Assembly (NCBI GenBank): GCA_015057505.1
Contig: SVEG01000010.1
Location: 47,840 to 111,839 of the forward strand
From: Lachnospiraceae bacterium
GTDB lineage: Bacteria; Bacillota; Clostridia; Lachnospirales; Lachnospiraceae
DNA: 64,000 bases
Direction: 5' to 3'
Shown: positions 1 through 9,815 of the stretch, one piece after another
Layout of the letters: every line of letters begins with the position of its first letter
How positions within the stretch are numbered: position 1 is the first letter of the stretch
Position numbers and translations under genes: made by a program
Notes under the pieces: generated by a model
What the model was told of the DNA's origin: nothing
Seen by the model: only the letters and a program-made list of their open reading frames with translations
The model's database searches: none

Positions 1-283
1 CATTGAGCACAAGTTTAATATCAAACATAAAATCTTTCGCTTCAATTGTATCCCCGATTTCAATAGGGTTCTGTATAACAAGTGATTTAATATCGTCCGG
101 ATTAAGATGTAAAAGTGCACACAGCAAACCCTTTAAAGCCTTCTGATTACTTTGAAATACTGCCCGAAATAAATAGTCATTGGTTAGTGTATACGACACC
201 GGGCCGGTTGCTTCGGCAAAAGAATATGCCTTGGGAGTTGCCTCTTCTCTCCCACAAGAATTGTAATTTAGATTTTTCTTCAT
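1..283 (-). CDS. Rpn family nuclease/putative transposase, N-terminal part only
   Basis: The gene runs off the left edge; 94 codons are visible. The start is the ATG at 283, preceded by AAAGGAA at a good distance. Residues 34-40 read TNDYLFR, followed by a helix ending in LLCALLHLNPDD and then the segment FMFDIKL near residues 86-91. This order is typical of the N-terminus of the Rpn/PD-(D/E)XK family (recombination-promoting nuclease, PDDEXK transposase-like), in which the Asp of the DIKL strand is catalytic. The family is known for DNA cleavage and RecA-independent recombination; many genomes carry several copies. The C-terminal half is outside the window, so intactness cannot be judged. 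The family call is fairly sure, activity is not. Confidence 0.75.
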   Translation of the reverse strand, partial: MKKNLNYNSCGREEATPKAYSFAEATGPVSYTLTNDYLFRAVFQSNQKALKGLLCALLHLNPDDIKSLVIQNPIEIGDTIEAKDFMFDIKLVLN

Positions 284-326
284 AGATATTCCTTTCTTAG
301 AAATGAGTTTAGAATTATATAGAAAT

Positions 327-362
327 GAAAAATAGGTGTATGGAAATATTTTCCACGCACCT
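327..362 (-). terminator. Rho-independent terminator downstream of the sigma factor gene
   Basis: On the minus strand the stem AGGTG-GTGGAAA / TTTCCAT-CACCT (loop ATA, one mismatch) is followed by ATTTTTC. It lies about 65 bases past the stop of the sigma factor gene and before the Rpn gene, so it separates the two transcripts. Confidence 0.7.
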
Positions 363-428
363 ATAATAACACTTTTTGTCAAAATTTGTCAAGTCATTTT
401 TTATAATCCCTACAAGCAATCAACTGTT

Positions 429-2045
429 CTAATTTTCACACTCCCACACAACCGAACATATACACTTCGCTTCTTCTTCTGTCGGCATGGCAAGCTTACC
501 CTCTTTGTAAAGAATATAAGTGTATGCATTAGGCTGATAAAAGCGTGAACGCACAAATTCTCTTTCTCCCGCTGACACATACTTCGGAATATGACTTTCA
601 ATATATTCGGCATAATTTTTAGTAAGATTTGTGCCTGCCTTTTCTTCAACTTTCGCAACAATATCATACAGGATATTTTGCAGTTCCGCATACTCCTCTT
701 TGCAAAAATAAGGAATACGAAGTCTGGGCTTGCCTTTCTCCAAAGTCACATAACCCATTTTAACAAACTGAACTATTAGCTCCCTATCATATTCATTTGG
801 TTCAATATTTTCTTTTACAATATCGCACACTCTTTGAAAAGCACTAACCGTTTCCCTTCGCCAATGCTCACAGTTTTTATTTACTATGGCCGGGATAAAA
901 CGTTCCATCACAATTTTTCCGTTACCTGTGTGCGCACCCGCTATTCCCTCAGAAAAAAGTATATAATTTTTCAAGTCCTCATCAAGCTCATCACATTCTT
1001 TAAAAATTTCTTCGTTACTCCAAGCAACATCGAGCCAATGCTTGCTGCCATCTCCTCTTATGGGTGCTTCCGCATTACAGCCTATGTAATTTTTATCTTC
1101 GTAAATACCTGCTACCATTGTCACAAATGCCCACATCAAAAAGTTTTCATCCAAATCAGAACCGTGAAAGCCTATTTTTCTAATATCATCAAGTCTCTCC
1201 TTGACTTCATCATAGATAACATCTGAAATTGCCGGAATATGCTCCATTTCATAACTCTTTTTAGCAATTGCAAACTCTGCATCCTTTATCAGAAATGTAG
1301 TCCTATACTTATTTGCTCCTACCTTCTCAATGTAGTTCATGCTTAAAAGTTTATCTAACTTATCCTCAATAAATGCTGCAGACATGCAAAGTGTCTGTGC
1401 AATCTCCTCGATTGTAATAGGTTTCTTAGCACAAACAATACATATATTTTGAACCAAAAAATCATCTCTGAGACCTGATAAACTATTATCAGTCGCATTA
1501 CCGCAATAATATACTCTAAGTTTCTTAGGTGTGTAAATACTATCTTTCATATCTATCCGCTCCTTTAATATTTTCTTTGATTCGCCAAGATACCAACGTA
1601 TTGTTGAAGCAGGTATGCTTAAAATTTCGGATATTTCTTTACCGGTTTTGCCCTCGAAGTAAAATAACTTTATCACTTCTCGTTTTATATTACCAAGAAA
1701 CATAATCTCTCTTCTGAGCTTCTGATACAACTCTTTTTTTATGATTTCTGCTTCGGCATCGTCGGTGATTGCAACATCCAAAAGATGTTCTTCACCTACA
1801 GTCCCTTCCCACACAAATATATTTTTTCTCACGAAATTTGACCATGTGTACCGGCATACTCTGTAAATATATCCGTCCATATCAGCAATTTCCTTTGATG
1901 AAAAATCTATTTTGCAAAGTTGCATCAGAATCTCCTGTGACAAATCCTCCGCATCATGGGAACAGCCTGTTTTTGAATATGCAAATCCATATATTTTCTT
2001 GGCATATTCTGAAATAAGTGCTTCGTTAATATCCGTAACTATCAC
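429..2045 (-). CDS. Sigma-70 family (ECF-like) RNA polymerase sigma factor with long C-terminal extension
   Basis: 538 residues, about three times the usual ECF length. Residues 10-75 fit sigma region 2 (DAEDLSQEILMQL at 31-43, then a helix with YRVCRYTWSNFVRKN). Residues 121-163 fit region 4, with a helix-turn-helix of the form GKEISEILSIPASTIRWYLG. After the sigma module, residues 198-255 look like a winged helix (ITIEEIAQTLCMSAAFIEDK then a wing ending NKYRTTFL). The remaining 280 residues have no membrane segment and no family I recognise. The start is the GTG at 2045; AAAGG lies close upstream, and no ATG occurs nearby. It stands alone, with a terminator behind it and no obvious anti-sigma gene beside it, so the extension may be the sensor or an internal regulator. 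That role is inference. Confidence 0.75.
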   Translation of the reverse strand: MIVTDINEALISEYAKKIYGFAYSKTGCSHDAEDLSQEILMQLCKIDFSSKEIADMDGYIYRVCRYTWSNFVRKNIFVWEGTVGEEHLLDVAITDDAEAEIIKKELYQKLRREIMFLGNIKREVIKLFYFEGKTGKEISEILSIPASTIRWYLGESKKILKERIDMKDSIYTPKKLRVYYCGNATDNSLSGLRDDFLVQNICIVCAKKPITIEEIAQTLCMSAAFIEDKLDKLLSMNYIEKVGANKYRTTFLIKDAEFAIAKKSYEMEHIPAISDVIYDEVKERLDDIRKIGFHGSDLDENFLMWAFVTMVAGIYEDKNYIGCNAEAPIRGDGSKHWLDVAWSNEEIFKECDELDEDLKNYILFSEGIAGAHTGNGKIVMERFIPAIVNKNCEHWRRETVSAFQRVCDIVKENIEPNEYDRELIVQFVKMGYVTLEKGKPRLRIPYFCKEEYAELQNILYDIVAKVEEKAGTNLTKNYAEYIESHIPKYVSAGEREFVRSRFYQPNAYTYILYKEGKLAMPTEEEAKCICSVVWECEN

Positions 2046-2131
2046 CTACCTTTCCGGCTTTTTGAGTACTCACTATACAAGTAGCGAAAAAAGTAAATTT
2101 GTTGGAGCTTTTTTATAAATCTTTCTAATAC

Positions 2132-2170
2132 TTTAAAAAATTTTGAGGAAGATATGATTATATCTCCCTC
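2132..2170 (-). terminator. Probable terminator of the serine hydrolase gene
   Basis: On the minus strand GAGGGAGATAT-AATC-ATATCTTCCTC forms a stem with a small mismatch and is followed by AAAATTTTTT. It lies 16 bases after the stop of the hydrolase gene. Confidence 0.6.
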
Positions 2171-2185
2171 AGAACATAAAATATA

Positions 2186-3346
2186 TTATAAACTTCCATA
2201 TATCGCAGCTCTAAGTCTCGCCACGATATAATCTTCAAGATTTGGAATACGCTGCTGCATATACACCGCTGTAAGCTTCTCTTCCGGATCAACCGCCATC
2301 CATGTACCTGCCATGCCGCTCCAACCAAACTCGCCGTATGAAGTATTAACTCCGCCTGCTGCTTTGTCAATGAGTGTTCTTACGCCAAGACCGTAACCGT
2401 AACCAAGTTGTGTAAACCAATCAAAATCCTTAAGCTGTTCTTCCGTAAGATGATTGGTTCTCATAAGGTCGATAGTCTTTCTGCCGATAATTCTTACACC
2501 TTCCGGTGAAGTACCTCCGCGTGTAAGAGTATTTGCAAACTTCATATAGTCTGACAAAGTTGACATAAGTCCGGCACCGCCACTCTCGTATACAGAGTCA
2601 AGACCGTAATTGTCCCACGGATGATTAAACGGCACAATACCGCCGTCCTTTGGTGTATACATCGTCGCAAGACGCGAAAGTTTATCCTCTCCAAAATGAA
2701 AGGCCGTATCGTTCATTCCGAGTGGTTCAAAAATATTTTCTTTAAGATACTCGCCGAGTGTTTTTCCTGAAATCACTTCTATAAATGCGCCGAGCACATC
2801 ATGGCACATACTGTAATTCCAATGTGTTCCGGGTTCAAAAGCAAGCGGAATTGAGGCAAACTGCTTCGCAAATTCTCTGGTAGTATATGTTCTCTTCGGA
2901 TACTGTTCCTCCATGCGCTTCATCATCTCAATAACGCCTCTGCCTGTCTTGCTGGAAGCATCATCATATGTGATACCCGCTCTCATTGTGAACAAATCCT
3001 TTACCGTTATTTGATTCGTAGCGGGAACTACCCTTACAACACCATTCGGCATCGTTTTATATACTTTGCAATCCTTAAATTCCGGCATATAATCTGCAAG
3101 CGGATCATTAAGATTGTAAAGGCCTCTCTCATACAACTGAAGCGCCGCCGCACATACTATAACCTTGGTCATGGAATATATTCTGAAAATCGTGTCTGCA
3201 GTAATCGGTGTCTGTTTCTCAATGTCTGCATAGCCCGTATAATGCTCATAGACTTTTTTATCGTCCTTGAAAATCATACATGAACAGCCTGCTATTCCTT
3301 TATCCTTCTGAGTTTCCAAAAATTCCGTAACCTTTGTAAAATCCAT
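2186..3346 (-). CDS. Serine hydrolase, class C beta-lactamase-like
   Basis: 386 residues with the fold of the beta-lactamase/transpeptidase-like (PF00144) hydrolases. The nucleophile motif SxxK is SMTK at 58-61. The tyrosine motif is Y178-S-M180 in HWNYSMCHDVLG, with Met where penicillin-binding members have Asn, as in esterase-type relatives. A GWSGMAGT segment near residue 345 stands in for the KTG/HxG strand. There is no signal peptide or membrane segment, so a cytoplasmic esterase or peptide/amide hydrolase is more likely than antibiotic resistance. The ATG at 3346 follows GGAGAAGG. It appears monocistronic. The substrate is unknown. Confidence 0.85.
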   Translation of the reverse strand: MDFTKVTEFLETQKDKGIAGCSCMIFKDDKKVYEHYTGYADIEKQTPITADTIFRIYSMTKVIVCAAALQLYERGLYNLNDPLADYMPEFKDCKVYKTMPNGVVRVVPATNQITVKDLFTMRAGITYDDASSKTGRGVIEMMKRMEEQYPKRTYTTREFAKQFASIPLAFEPGTHWNYSMCHDVLGAFIEVISGKTLGEYLKENIFEPLGMNDTAFHFGEDKLSRLATMYTPKDGGIVPFNHPWDNYGLDSVYESGGAGLMSTLSDYMKFANTLTRGGTSPEGVRIIGRKTIDLMRTNHLTEEQLKDFDWFTQLGYGYGLGVRTLIDKAAGGVNTSYGEFGWSGMAGTWMAVDPEEKLTAVYMQQRIPNLEDYIVARLRAAIYGSL

Positions 3347-3405
3347 AGTCCTTCTCCATTCGTAAGATATTTAAGTTCTTAACACTTTTTCTAAAACATA
3401 TAATA

Positions 3406-6400
3406 TCAATTCTTAACCTCTTCTGCAAGATGTATGACACTTATCTGCTCTACAAGTTCACGAACCACACTAAGCATCTTCGCAGTATCCACTGTCTCCT
3501 TTTTATCGAAGCTGTAAATAAAATATGGTTTTTTATCAAGATAAAACTTGAGTTTTCTTCCATGAGCATTTATAACCTCAGGAATTCTTGCACCATCCAC
3601 CTCTGCCTTTTCATACATCGTAAGCTTGATTTCCTTTTTGTTAGCAGAAATCTCAACTATATCCGCCTGATGTGCAAGTGCCTTAGTATAGGCGATCGAC
3701 AAGAGATTCTCTACAGAATCAGGCATATCGCCAAAACGATCAATAAGCTCATCCTGCATATCGTGATACTCTTCTTCATTCTCAATTCCGGCAATTCGCT
3801 TGTAAATATCAAGTTTCTGAACTTCGTTCCTGATATATCCCGGCGGTATAAAAGCATTAATATCCATGTCTACCGTCGTTTCAAAATCCTTCTCAGGTGC
3901 TTCACCCTTAAGTGTCTTTACTGCATCGTTTAACATCTTACAATACAAATCATAACCTACAGCTTCCATATGTCCGTGCTGTTGTGCACCGAGTATATTG
4001 CCGGCGCCTCTGATTTCGAGGTCACGCATCGCAATCTTGAAGCCCGAGCCCAAATCGGTAAATTCACGTATTGCATGAAGTCGCTTCTCTGCAATCTCCT
4101 TAAGTAACTTGTCTTTCTTGTACATAAGAAATGCATAAGACGTTCTGTTGGAACGTCCGACACGGCCTCGAAGCTGATATAACTGCGAAAGTCCTAACTG
4201 GTCTGCACTGTGAATTATCATCGTATTAACGTTCGGAATATCAAGACCTGTCTCAATAATCGTCGTTGAAACAAGCACATCTATCTCACCGTTGATAAAC
4301 TCATACATAATTCTCTCAAGCTGGTGCTCCTGCATCTGTCCGTGCGCATACGCAACCTCCGCATCCGGCACAAGCGCTTTTATCTTGTCAGCCACTTCGT
4401 CAATTCCGTTAACGCGGTTGTATACATAGTAAACCTGTCCGCCTCTTGCAAGCTCACGGTTTACGGCCTCTCTTATAACCTCCTCATTGTACTCAAGCAC
4501 AAAGGTCTGAATCGGGAGTCTGTCCACCGGAGGTTCTTCGAGTACACTCATATCACGGATTCCGATTAGACTCATGTGAAGCGTTCTCGGAATCGGCGTC
4601 GCCGTAAGTGTAAGAACATCCACGGAATCCTTCATCTGCTTGATTTTCTCTTTATGGGTAACGCCAAAACGCTGTTCCTCATCAATAATTAAGAGTCCCA
4701 AATCCTTGTATACAACGTCCTTGGAAAGAACCCTGTGTGTACCGATTACTATATCTACAAAGCCTTTTTTCAGGCCTTCGATTGCACGTTTTTGCTCCTT
4801 CGGCGTCCTGAAACGCGACAAAAGCTCGACCGTTATGGGGAAATCCTTCATCCTCTGACAAAAAGTATTGTAATGCTGCTGCGCAAGAATAGTGGTCGGC
4901 ACAAGGTAAACAACCTGCTTGCCCTCCTGCACTGCCTTAAATGCCGCACGTATCGCAACTTCCGTCTTACCGTAACCAACGTCACCGCAAATCAGACGAT
5001 CCATAATCTTGGTGCTTTCCATATCCTGCTTAGTTGCTTCAATTGCGTTAAGCTGGTCTTCCGTCTCTTCGTACTGGAAAAGCTCCTCAAATTCCTTCTG
5101 CCATACGGTATCCTTACCGTACACATATCCTTCCTTGGACTGACGCGCCGCATAAAGTTCAACAAGCTCCTTGGCGATTTCCTTAACAGCACCCTTAACC
5201 TTCGTCTTGGTCTTTTGCCAGTCCTGACCTCCAAGTCGGTTAAGCTTGGGTTGCTTACCTTCTCCGCTCGAATATTTCTGAATAAGGTCAAGCTGTGTCG
5301 CAAGTACATATAAGTTACCGCCGTCACCATACTCAATCTTAATATAATCCTTTGTAACCTTGTCTACATTTATTTTCTCAATACCACGGTAAATTCCAAG
5401 TCCGTGGCCCTCATGCACAACATAATCACCGACATTAAGGTCTGTAAAGCTCTGAATCTTCTGACCACTGTAAGAAGTTTTCTTCTTACGCTTCTTTTTT
5501 TCCATGCCAAAAATATCCGTCTCGGTGATGACAACGAATTTAATAAGCGGATATTCAAAACCTCTGTGAATACTTCCGTTCGTGACCATTATTTCGCCGT
5601 TTTGGATAACGGTGTCTCGGTCCTCACGAAAATATGCATTAAGCTCAAAGCCTCTAAGGTCCTCAGCAAGTCTTGCCGCCCTCGTTCTCGAGCCCGACAA
5701 AAGAAGCACTCTGTAACCGTTCTTCTTCCATTGCTGCAAGTCCTTAACAAGAAGCTCAAAGCTGTTATTGTATGGATTAACATTTCTTGCGTTGAGATAA
5801 AATGTCTTCTCGATATCGAGATATTTAACCTTCTGCTCCAAAGAGGAAAGCAACACGCTTTTATAACCCGATATCTTCGAGAAAGTACTCTTAACATCTA
5901 AGAGCACATCCGTCTGTCCCGGAAGCACATAACCATTCTCAAGTCTGTGCGACATGCTCTCTCTAAATTCAAGCTCCACAACCTCAGCCTTTTCAACTGT
6001 TCGCTGCGGCTCATCTAAGAAAACCACTGTCTTGTCCTTATCAAAATAGTCAAGAAGCGATCCTGTTTTCTCACAAAAATACTCTATATAACTGTCAAGT
6101 GACACTGACTCCCTAAGAAGTGTGAGTTGTTCAAGCACTTCCGACACACCCGCTTTCAGACGGTGTGCCTCTTCTATCTTACCGCTTTTTCTGAGCGCGG
6201 CATCGTTCTCTTTAAGTTCTTCCTTTATCTTCTCGATACCTTTTGCAAGGTGCTCATCATCTATTATAACTTCTGCCGCGGGATACAAATCCACCTTCTC
6301 AATGCGCTCAATCGAACGCTGACTCTGCAACTCAAAAACTCTTATTGAATCGACCTCGTCATCCCAAAGCTCAATTCTTACAGGATTCTCCTCGGTAAGC

Positions 6401-6945
6401 GGAAATACGTCGATAATTCCGCCTCGCACCGCAAATTGGCCTGCGCCCTCTACCTGCGCCACGCGCTCATATCCCAGAGTCGTAAGCCTCTTTTTAAATT
6501 CTTCCACCTCTAGCACATCAGCTTCCGCAATCGTATATATTAGGCTCTTAATCTGCTCCATGGGCAGTAATTTGTCCATCAGGCCGTCCACCGAAAGAAT
6601 AAGCGTCGCACTGCCCTTTTCGACAATCTGCTTAATCGTTTTCATGCGTTCTTTCACAAGCAAATTACCATGTATGTCAACACTGTAGAAAATCAAATCC
6701 TTGGCGGGATAGTACAAAACCTCGGGGTCAAAGAACTTATAATCCTCATAAAGTTCCTTTGCCTTGGTTTCCGTGTACGTCAAAATAAGCTTGTAGGGAA
6801 ATTCTTCCCCCAAGCCTTTTATAAAATGTACCTTCTGTGAGTCAATACAGCCGCTCGCAAGAACAGTACCTGTATGTCTCTTAAGAAAGGTCGATATTTC
6901 TTCAAATTCATTCAGTTCCCTAAGTGGGGCTGTTACGCAGTTCAC
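3406..6945 (-). CDS. mfd: Transcription-repair coupling factor Mfd
   Basis: 1179 residues, the normal Mfd length. In order: UvrB-homology domains (about 1-350), the CarD-like RNA polymerase interacting domain (about 500-580, with VGDYVVHEGHGLGIYRGIE), the RecG-like helicase (Walker A GDVGYGKTE near 651-659, DEEQ box near 753, motif VI QLRGRVGRS), and the TRCF C-terminal domain that keeps the UvrA-binding surface masked. Mfd translocates on DNA, removes stalled RNA polymerase and recruits UvrA. The GTG at 6945 has AGGAGG 11 bases upstream. It follows pth, the usual Firmicutes order, with a 60-base gap, and is probably cotranscribed with it. Confidence 0.97.
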   Translation of the reverse strand: MNCVTAPLRELNEFEEISTFLKRHTGTVLASGCIDSQKVHFIKGLGEEFPYKLILTYTETKAKELYEDYKFFDPEVLYYPAKDLIFYSVDIHGNLLVKERMKTIKQIVEKGSATLILSVDGLMDKLLPMEQIKSLIYTIAEADVLEVEEFKKRLTTLGYERVAQVEGAGQFAVRGGIIDVFPLTEENPVRIELWDDEVDSIRVFELQSQRSIERIEKVDLYPAAEVIIDDEHLAKGIEKIKEELKENDAALRKSGKIEEAHRLKAGVSEVLEQLTLLRESVSLDSYIEYFCEKTGSLLDYFDKDKTVVFLDEPQRTVEKAEVVELEFRESMSHRLENGYVLPGQTDVLLDVKSTFSKISGYKSVLLSSLEQKVKYLDIEKTFYLNARNVNPYNNSFELLVKDLQQWKKNGYRVLLLSGSRTRAARLAEDLRGFELNAYFREDRDTVIQNGEIMVTNGSIHRGFEYPLIKFVVITETDIFGMEKKKRKKKTSYSGQKIQSFTDLNVGDYVVHEGHGLGIYRGIEKINVDKVTKDYIKIEYGDGGNLYVLATQLDLIQKYSSGEGKQPKLNRLGGQDWQKTKTKVKGAVKEIAKELVELYAARQSKEGYVYGKDTVWQKEFEELFQYEETEDQLNAIEATKQDMESTKIMDRLICGDVGYGKTEVAIRAAFKAVQEGKQVVYLVPTTILAQQHYNTFCQRMKDFPITVELLSRFRTPKEQKRAIEGLKKGFVDIVIGTHRVLSKDVVYKDLGLLIIDEEQRFGVTHKEKIKQMKDSVDVLTLTATPIPRTLHMSLIGIRDMSVLEEPPVDRLPIQTFVLEYNEEVIREAVNRELARGGQVYYVYNRVNGIDEVADKIKALVPDAEVAYAHGQMQEHQLERIMYEFINGEIDVLVSTTIIETGLDIPNVNTMIIHSADQLGLSQLYQLRGRVGRSNRTSYAFLMYKKDKLLKEIAEKRLHAIREFTDLGSGFKIAMRDLEIRGAGNILGAQQHGHMEAVGYDLYCKMLNDAVKTLKGEAPEKDFETTVDMDINAFIPPGYIRNEVQKLDIYKRIAGIENEEEYHDMQDELIDRFGDMPDSVENLLSIAYTKALAHQADIVEISANKKEIKLTMYEKAEVDGARIPEVINAHGRKLKFYLDKKPYFIYSFDKKETVDTAKMLSVVRELVEQISVIHLAEEVKN

Positions 6946-7005
6946 GCCCTATCACGCCTCCTAAGGTTCTTTATTGTCGAAAACTCAATTCCCAAAGACA
7001 AAGAA

Positions 7006-7578
7006 TCAAGCCTTCTTTTTATTATACTGGTTCATCGCTGAATCTATGCCATCACTTAGCATAAGTTCGACTGCTTTTGCGGCATCGACAATTCCTTCAG
7101 CTATAGCTTCTCTCTCATTCTCCGGGAAACTGGAAAGCACATAATCGGCAAGGTCCCAGCCCTGCGGCTTCGCACCCACGCCAAGCTTAACGCGCGGAAA
7201 CTCAAGCGTGGCAAGCTGCTCTATAACATCTTTAATACCATTATGTCCTCCGGCACTTCCCTTTGCCCTGATTCTAAGTTGTCCGACATCCAGACTTATA
7301 TCATCATAAATAACAATAAGCTCTGATGCCTCATCTATTTTAAAAAACTCAACTGCCGCCCTAACAGACTCTCCACTATGATTCATATAAGTCTGCGGCT
7401 GCATAAGAAGCACCTTCTGTCCGCCGATTACACCGGTTCCCGTAATCGCCTTGAATTTATTATTATTAAGAGAGATACCGTTTCTCTTTGCAAGCTCCTC
7501 AATTGTACGGAAGCCCACGTTGTGTCTTGTCATCGTATACTTGGATGTCGGATTACCAAGCCCTGCTATAATATACAT
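7006..7578 (-). CDS. pth: Peptidyl-tRNA hydrolase
   Basis: 190 residues, full length. It hydrolyses peptidyl-tRNA released by ribosomes that drop off. Visible family features: GLGNP at 7-11, the catalytic His in TRHNVGF near residue 19, YMNHSGESV near 67, the Asp in VIYDDI near 93, and GSAGGHNGIKDV near 106-117. The ATG at 7578 lies two bases past the stop of the upstream ABC transporter gene, and its ribosome binding site GAGGAG is inside that gene's last codons, so translation is probably coupled. Followed by mfd. Confidence 0.97.
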   Translation of the reverse strand: MYIIAGLGNPTSKYTMTRHNVGFRTIEELAKRNGISLNNNKFKAITGTGVIGGQKVLLMQPQTYMNHSGESVRAAVEFFKIDEASELIVIYDDISLDVGQLRIRAKGSAGGHNGIKDVIEQLATLEFPRVKLGVGAKPQGWDLADYVLSSFPENEREAIAEGIVDAAKAVELMLSDGIDSAMNQYNKKKA

Positions 7579-7580
7579 TG

Positions 7581-9815
7581 TTACTCCTCGCCCGGCTTGT
7601 CTTCCTGCTCCTCTCCGGGAATACTTCCCTGCATCTGAAGCTGTGCCGTTACCAAGCCGTAATATATTCCTTTTTTGTCCATAAGCTCATTGTGAGTACC
7701 GACCTCTGCCACCTTATGCGCATCGATTACGACCAGTCTTGTAGCATTGCGAAGCGTTGAAAGTCTGTGCGCAATCGCAAAAGTCGTACGACCCTCGGTA
7801 AGTCTCTCAAGAGCCTGCTGAATCATATATTCACTCTCCGTATCAAGTGCGGAAGTTGCTTCATCCAGAATCAAAAGCTTCGGGTCATTTAAAATCGCTC
7901 TCGCAATCGCAATACGCTGACGCTCGCCGCCCGATAATTTGTGACCGTGCTCGCCCACATATGTATTATATCCATCAGGTGTCTTTACTATAAAATCATG
8001 CGCATTCGCAGCCTTTGCTGCCATAACAACCTCTTCAAAGGTCGCGTCACTCTTGGCAAACTTGATATTATTTAAAATGGTTCCGGAAAACAAAAATGTC
8101 TCCTGCAAAACAACACCAATCTGGCTGTGAAGATTCTCTACTCTGATATCTTTTATGTCCGTACCGTCAATTCTTATCGCACCGTCGTCCACGTCATAAA
8201 GTCGCATAAGAAGATTAATAAGTGTCGATTTACCCGCACCGGACGGCCCCACAAGTCCTATCATCTCACCCTTTTTAACATTAAGACTAACATGCTCAAG
8301 TACAGGGTCATATGCCTTGTAACCGAAGGTAATATCGTCAATCTCGATATTGCCCTGAATATCAATATCAACCGACTTCTCGTGGTCAGCAATCGCAGGC
8401 TCTTCATCAAGCACATCATACACACGCTCAAGTGATGTAAGCATCTGCAAAATACTTCTCGGCAGATTCGTCATCCAACCAAGCGGTCCGTAAAGAATTC
8501 CCGTATACGCAATAAACTGCGTAAGCTCACCGGCAGTCATCACTCCGTCAAGCACGAATCTTCCGCCGAAGTATGTGGAAAGGTACATACCTGCACCCAT
8601 AATAAACGTAAGTATCGGGTAAAAGATTGCAAAAAACGTCTCGTTACGCTTCTGCACCGTCGCAAATTCATCCGCAAGCTCCATAAATCTCTTAGATTCC
8701 GCTCTCTCTTTACCAAAAGACTTTACGACACGCATTCCCGAAATAACGTCCTGCAGTCTTGAATGAATCTTGTCATCTTTAAAACGCTGCATCCTGAACA
8801 TTCTGTGAATCTTTTTACGCCACAATCTCGTTGCTATTACAACAAATATAATAAATGCCATCGACGCCAATGTCAACATTACATCCATCGAAAACATTAC
8901 AATTAACGCACCAATCATCGTAAAAAGTGTCGAAAAAATATTACCGAACACGCTCTCCATGAAGCTTCTGATATGCGCCGTATCTCTCGTGATTCTGTTA
9001 ATCAGTTCGCCGGGCTTTCTCTTGTTCATAAACGACAGCGACAAAATCTGAATTTTATTATACAGCATGCTTCTAAGGTCCATACTTATTCTTGCACCAA
9101 GTGTTACGCACCACCAGTTTTTCGCAACATTCACACATATGAGCATAAGTGTAATTGCAAGCATCGTCACAACAAAACGCACTACATCCGCATATGTTCC
9201 CTGTGCATTAACAAGCGAATCATCGATAAATCTCTGCTGAATCTCAGGTGTAACAAGCGAACAAAGCGATGAAAAAATCATAAACAACGATATCGCAAGA
9301 AGTCGCCATTTATAAGGATTGCAAAGTCTGAAGAATTTATTCCACATACCCGCCTTACCGTCACATCTGGGACACCTATTGGTTCCCGGAAGCGCACGAC
9401 CACACTTCTCACAGTACAAATCCTTCTCCGTGCTGATAACCGCTTTGTCGCTACCCTTCGCAAGCAAATCCGCGCCCTTTGCAATATAAGAAAATCTCGC
9501 CACATGACGCATTGAAAAACGCACAAGGCAATACTGCTTACCGTCCTTAGTTACGGTAAGAATTCCGTTGTCGATAAGCGGCTCACAGACAATTTTCTCA
9601 CACTCGCTAAGCTTGTACTCGCTTACAATCTCCTCGCCCTTCAATACCACAAGGCGAAGATTTGTAACAACCACATAGCCGTCCTTTATGTATTCTTTCT
9701 TGGCAATATTGTTCTCATACGCCAAATCATATGGCGATGAGTACCGTATCTCCTCGCCCGCAGAAAGTTTAAGTGCTTCCTGTAATTTCTTTGGTAACTT
9801 ATAATTCAGTTTCAT
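7581..9815 (-). CDS. ABC exporter (fused permease-ATPase) with N-terminal PH-like domain and zinc ribbon
   Basis: 744 residues. Residues 1-125 form a beta-rich region (KDGYVVVTNLRLVVLKGEEI) that resembles bacterial PH-like domains by pattern only. A zinc ribbon with Cys 135, 138, 148 and 151 follows. Then comes a type IV exporter: six membrane segments (about 170-450) and an ATPase with Walker A GPSGAGKST near 523, signature LSGGERQ near 628, Walker B LLILDEATSALD and the switch His in IAHRLST. Exporters of this form usually work as dimers; the second exporter four genes upstream has the same layout and is a likely partner. Its ATG overlaps the stop of the preceding gene (ATGA). The substrate is unknown. 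ABC proteins beside DUF1854 are known from cyanophycin-associated loci, but no cyanophycin synthetase is visible here. Confidence 0.88.
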   Translation of the reverse strand: MKLNYKLPKKLQEALKLSAGEEIRYSSPYDLAYENNIAKKEYIKDGYVVVTNLRLVVLKGEEIVSEYKLSECEKIVCEPLIDNGILTVTKDGKQYCLVRFSMRHVARFSYIAKGADLLAKGSDKAVISTEKDLYCEKCGRALPGTNRCPRCDGKAGMWNKFFRLCNPYKWRLLAISLFMIFSSLCSLVTPEIQQRFIDDSLVNAQGTYADVVRFVVTMLAITLMLICVNVAKNWWCVTLGARISMDLRSMLYNKIQILSLSFMNKRKPGELINRITRDTAHIRSFMESVFGNIFSTLFTMIGALIVMFSMDVMLTLASMAFIIFVVIATRLWRKKIHRMFRMQRFKDDKIHSRLQDVISGMRVVKSFGKERAESKRFMELADEFATVQKRNETFFAIFYPILTFIMGAGMYLSTYFGGRFVLDGVMTAGELTQFIAYTGILYGPLGWMTNLPRSILQMLTSLERVYDVLDEEPAIADHEKSVDIDIQGNIEIDDITFGYKAYDPVLEHVSLNVKKGEMIGLVGPSGAGKSTLINLLMRLYDVDDGAIRIDGTDIKDIRVENLHSQIGVVLQETFLFSGTILNNIKFAKSDATFEEVVMAAKAANAHDFIVKTPDGYNTYVGEHGHKLSGGERQRIAIARAILNDPKLLILDEATSALDTESEYMIQQALERLTEGRTTFAIAHRLSTLRNATRLVVIDAHKVAEVGTHNELMDKKGIYYGLVTAQLQMQGSIPGEEQEDKPGEE

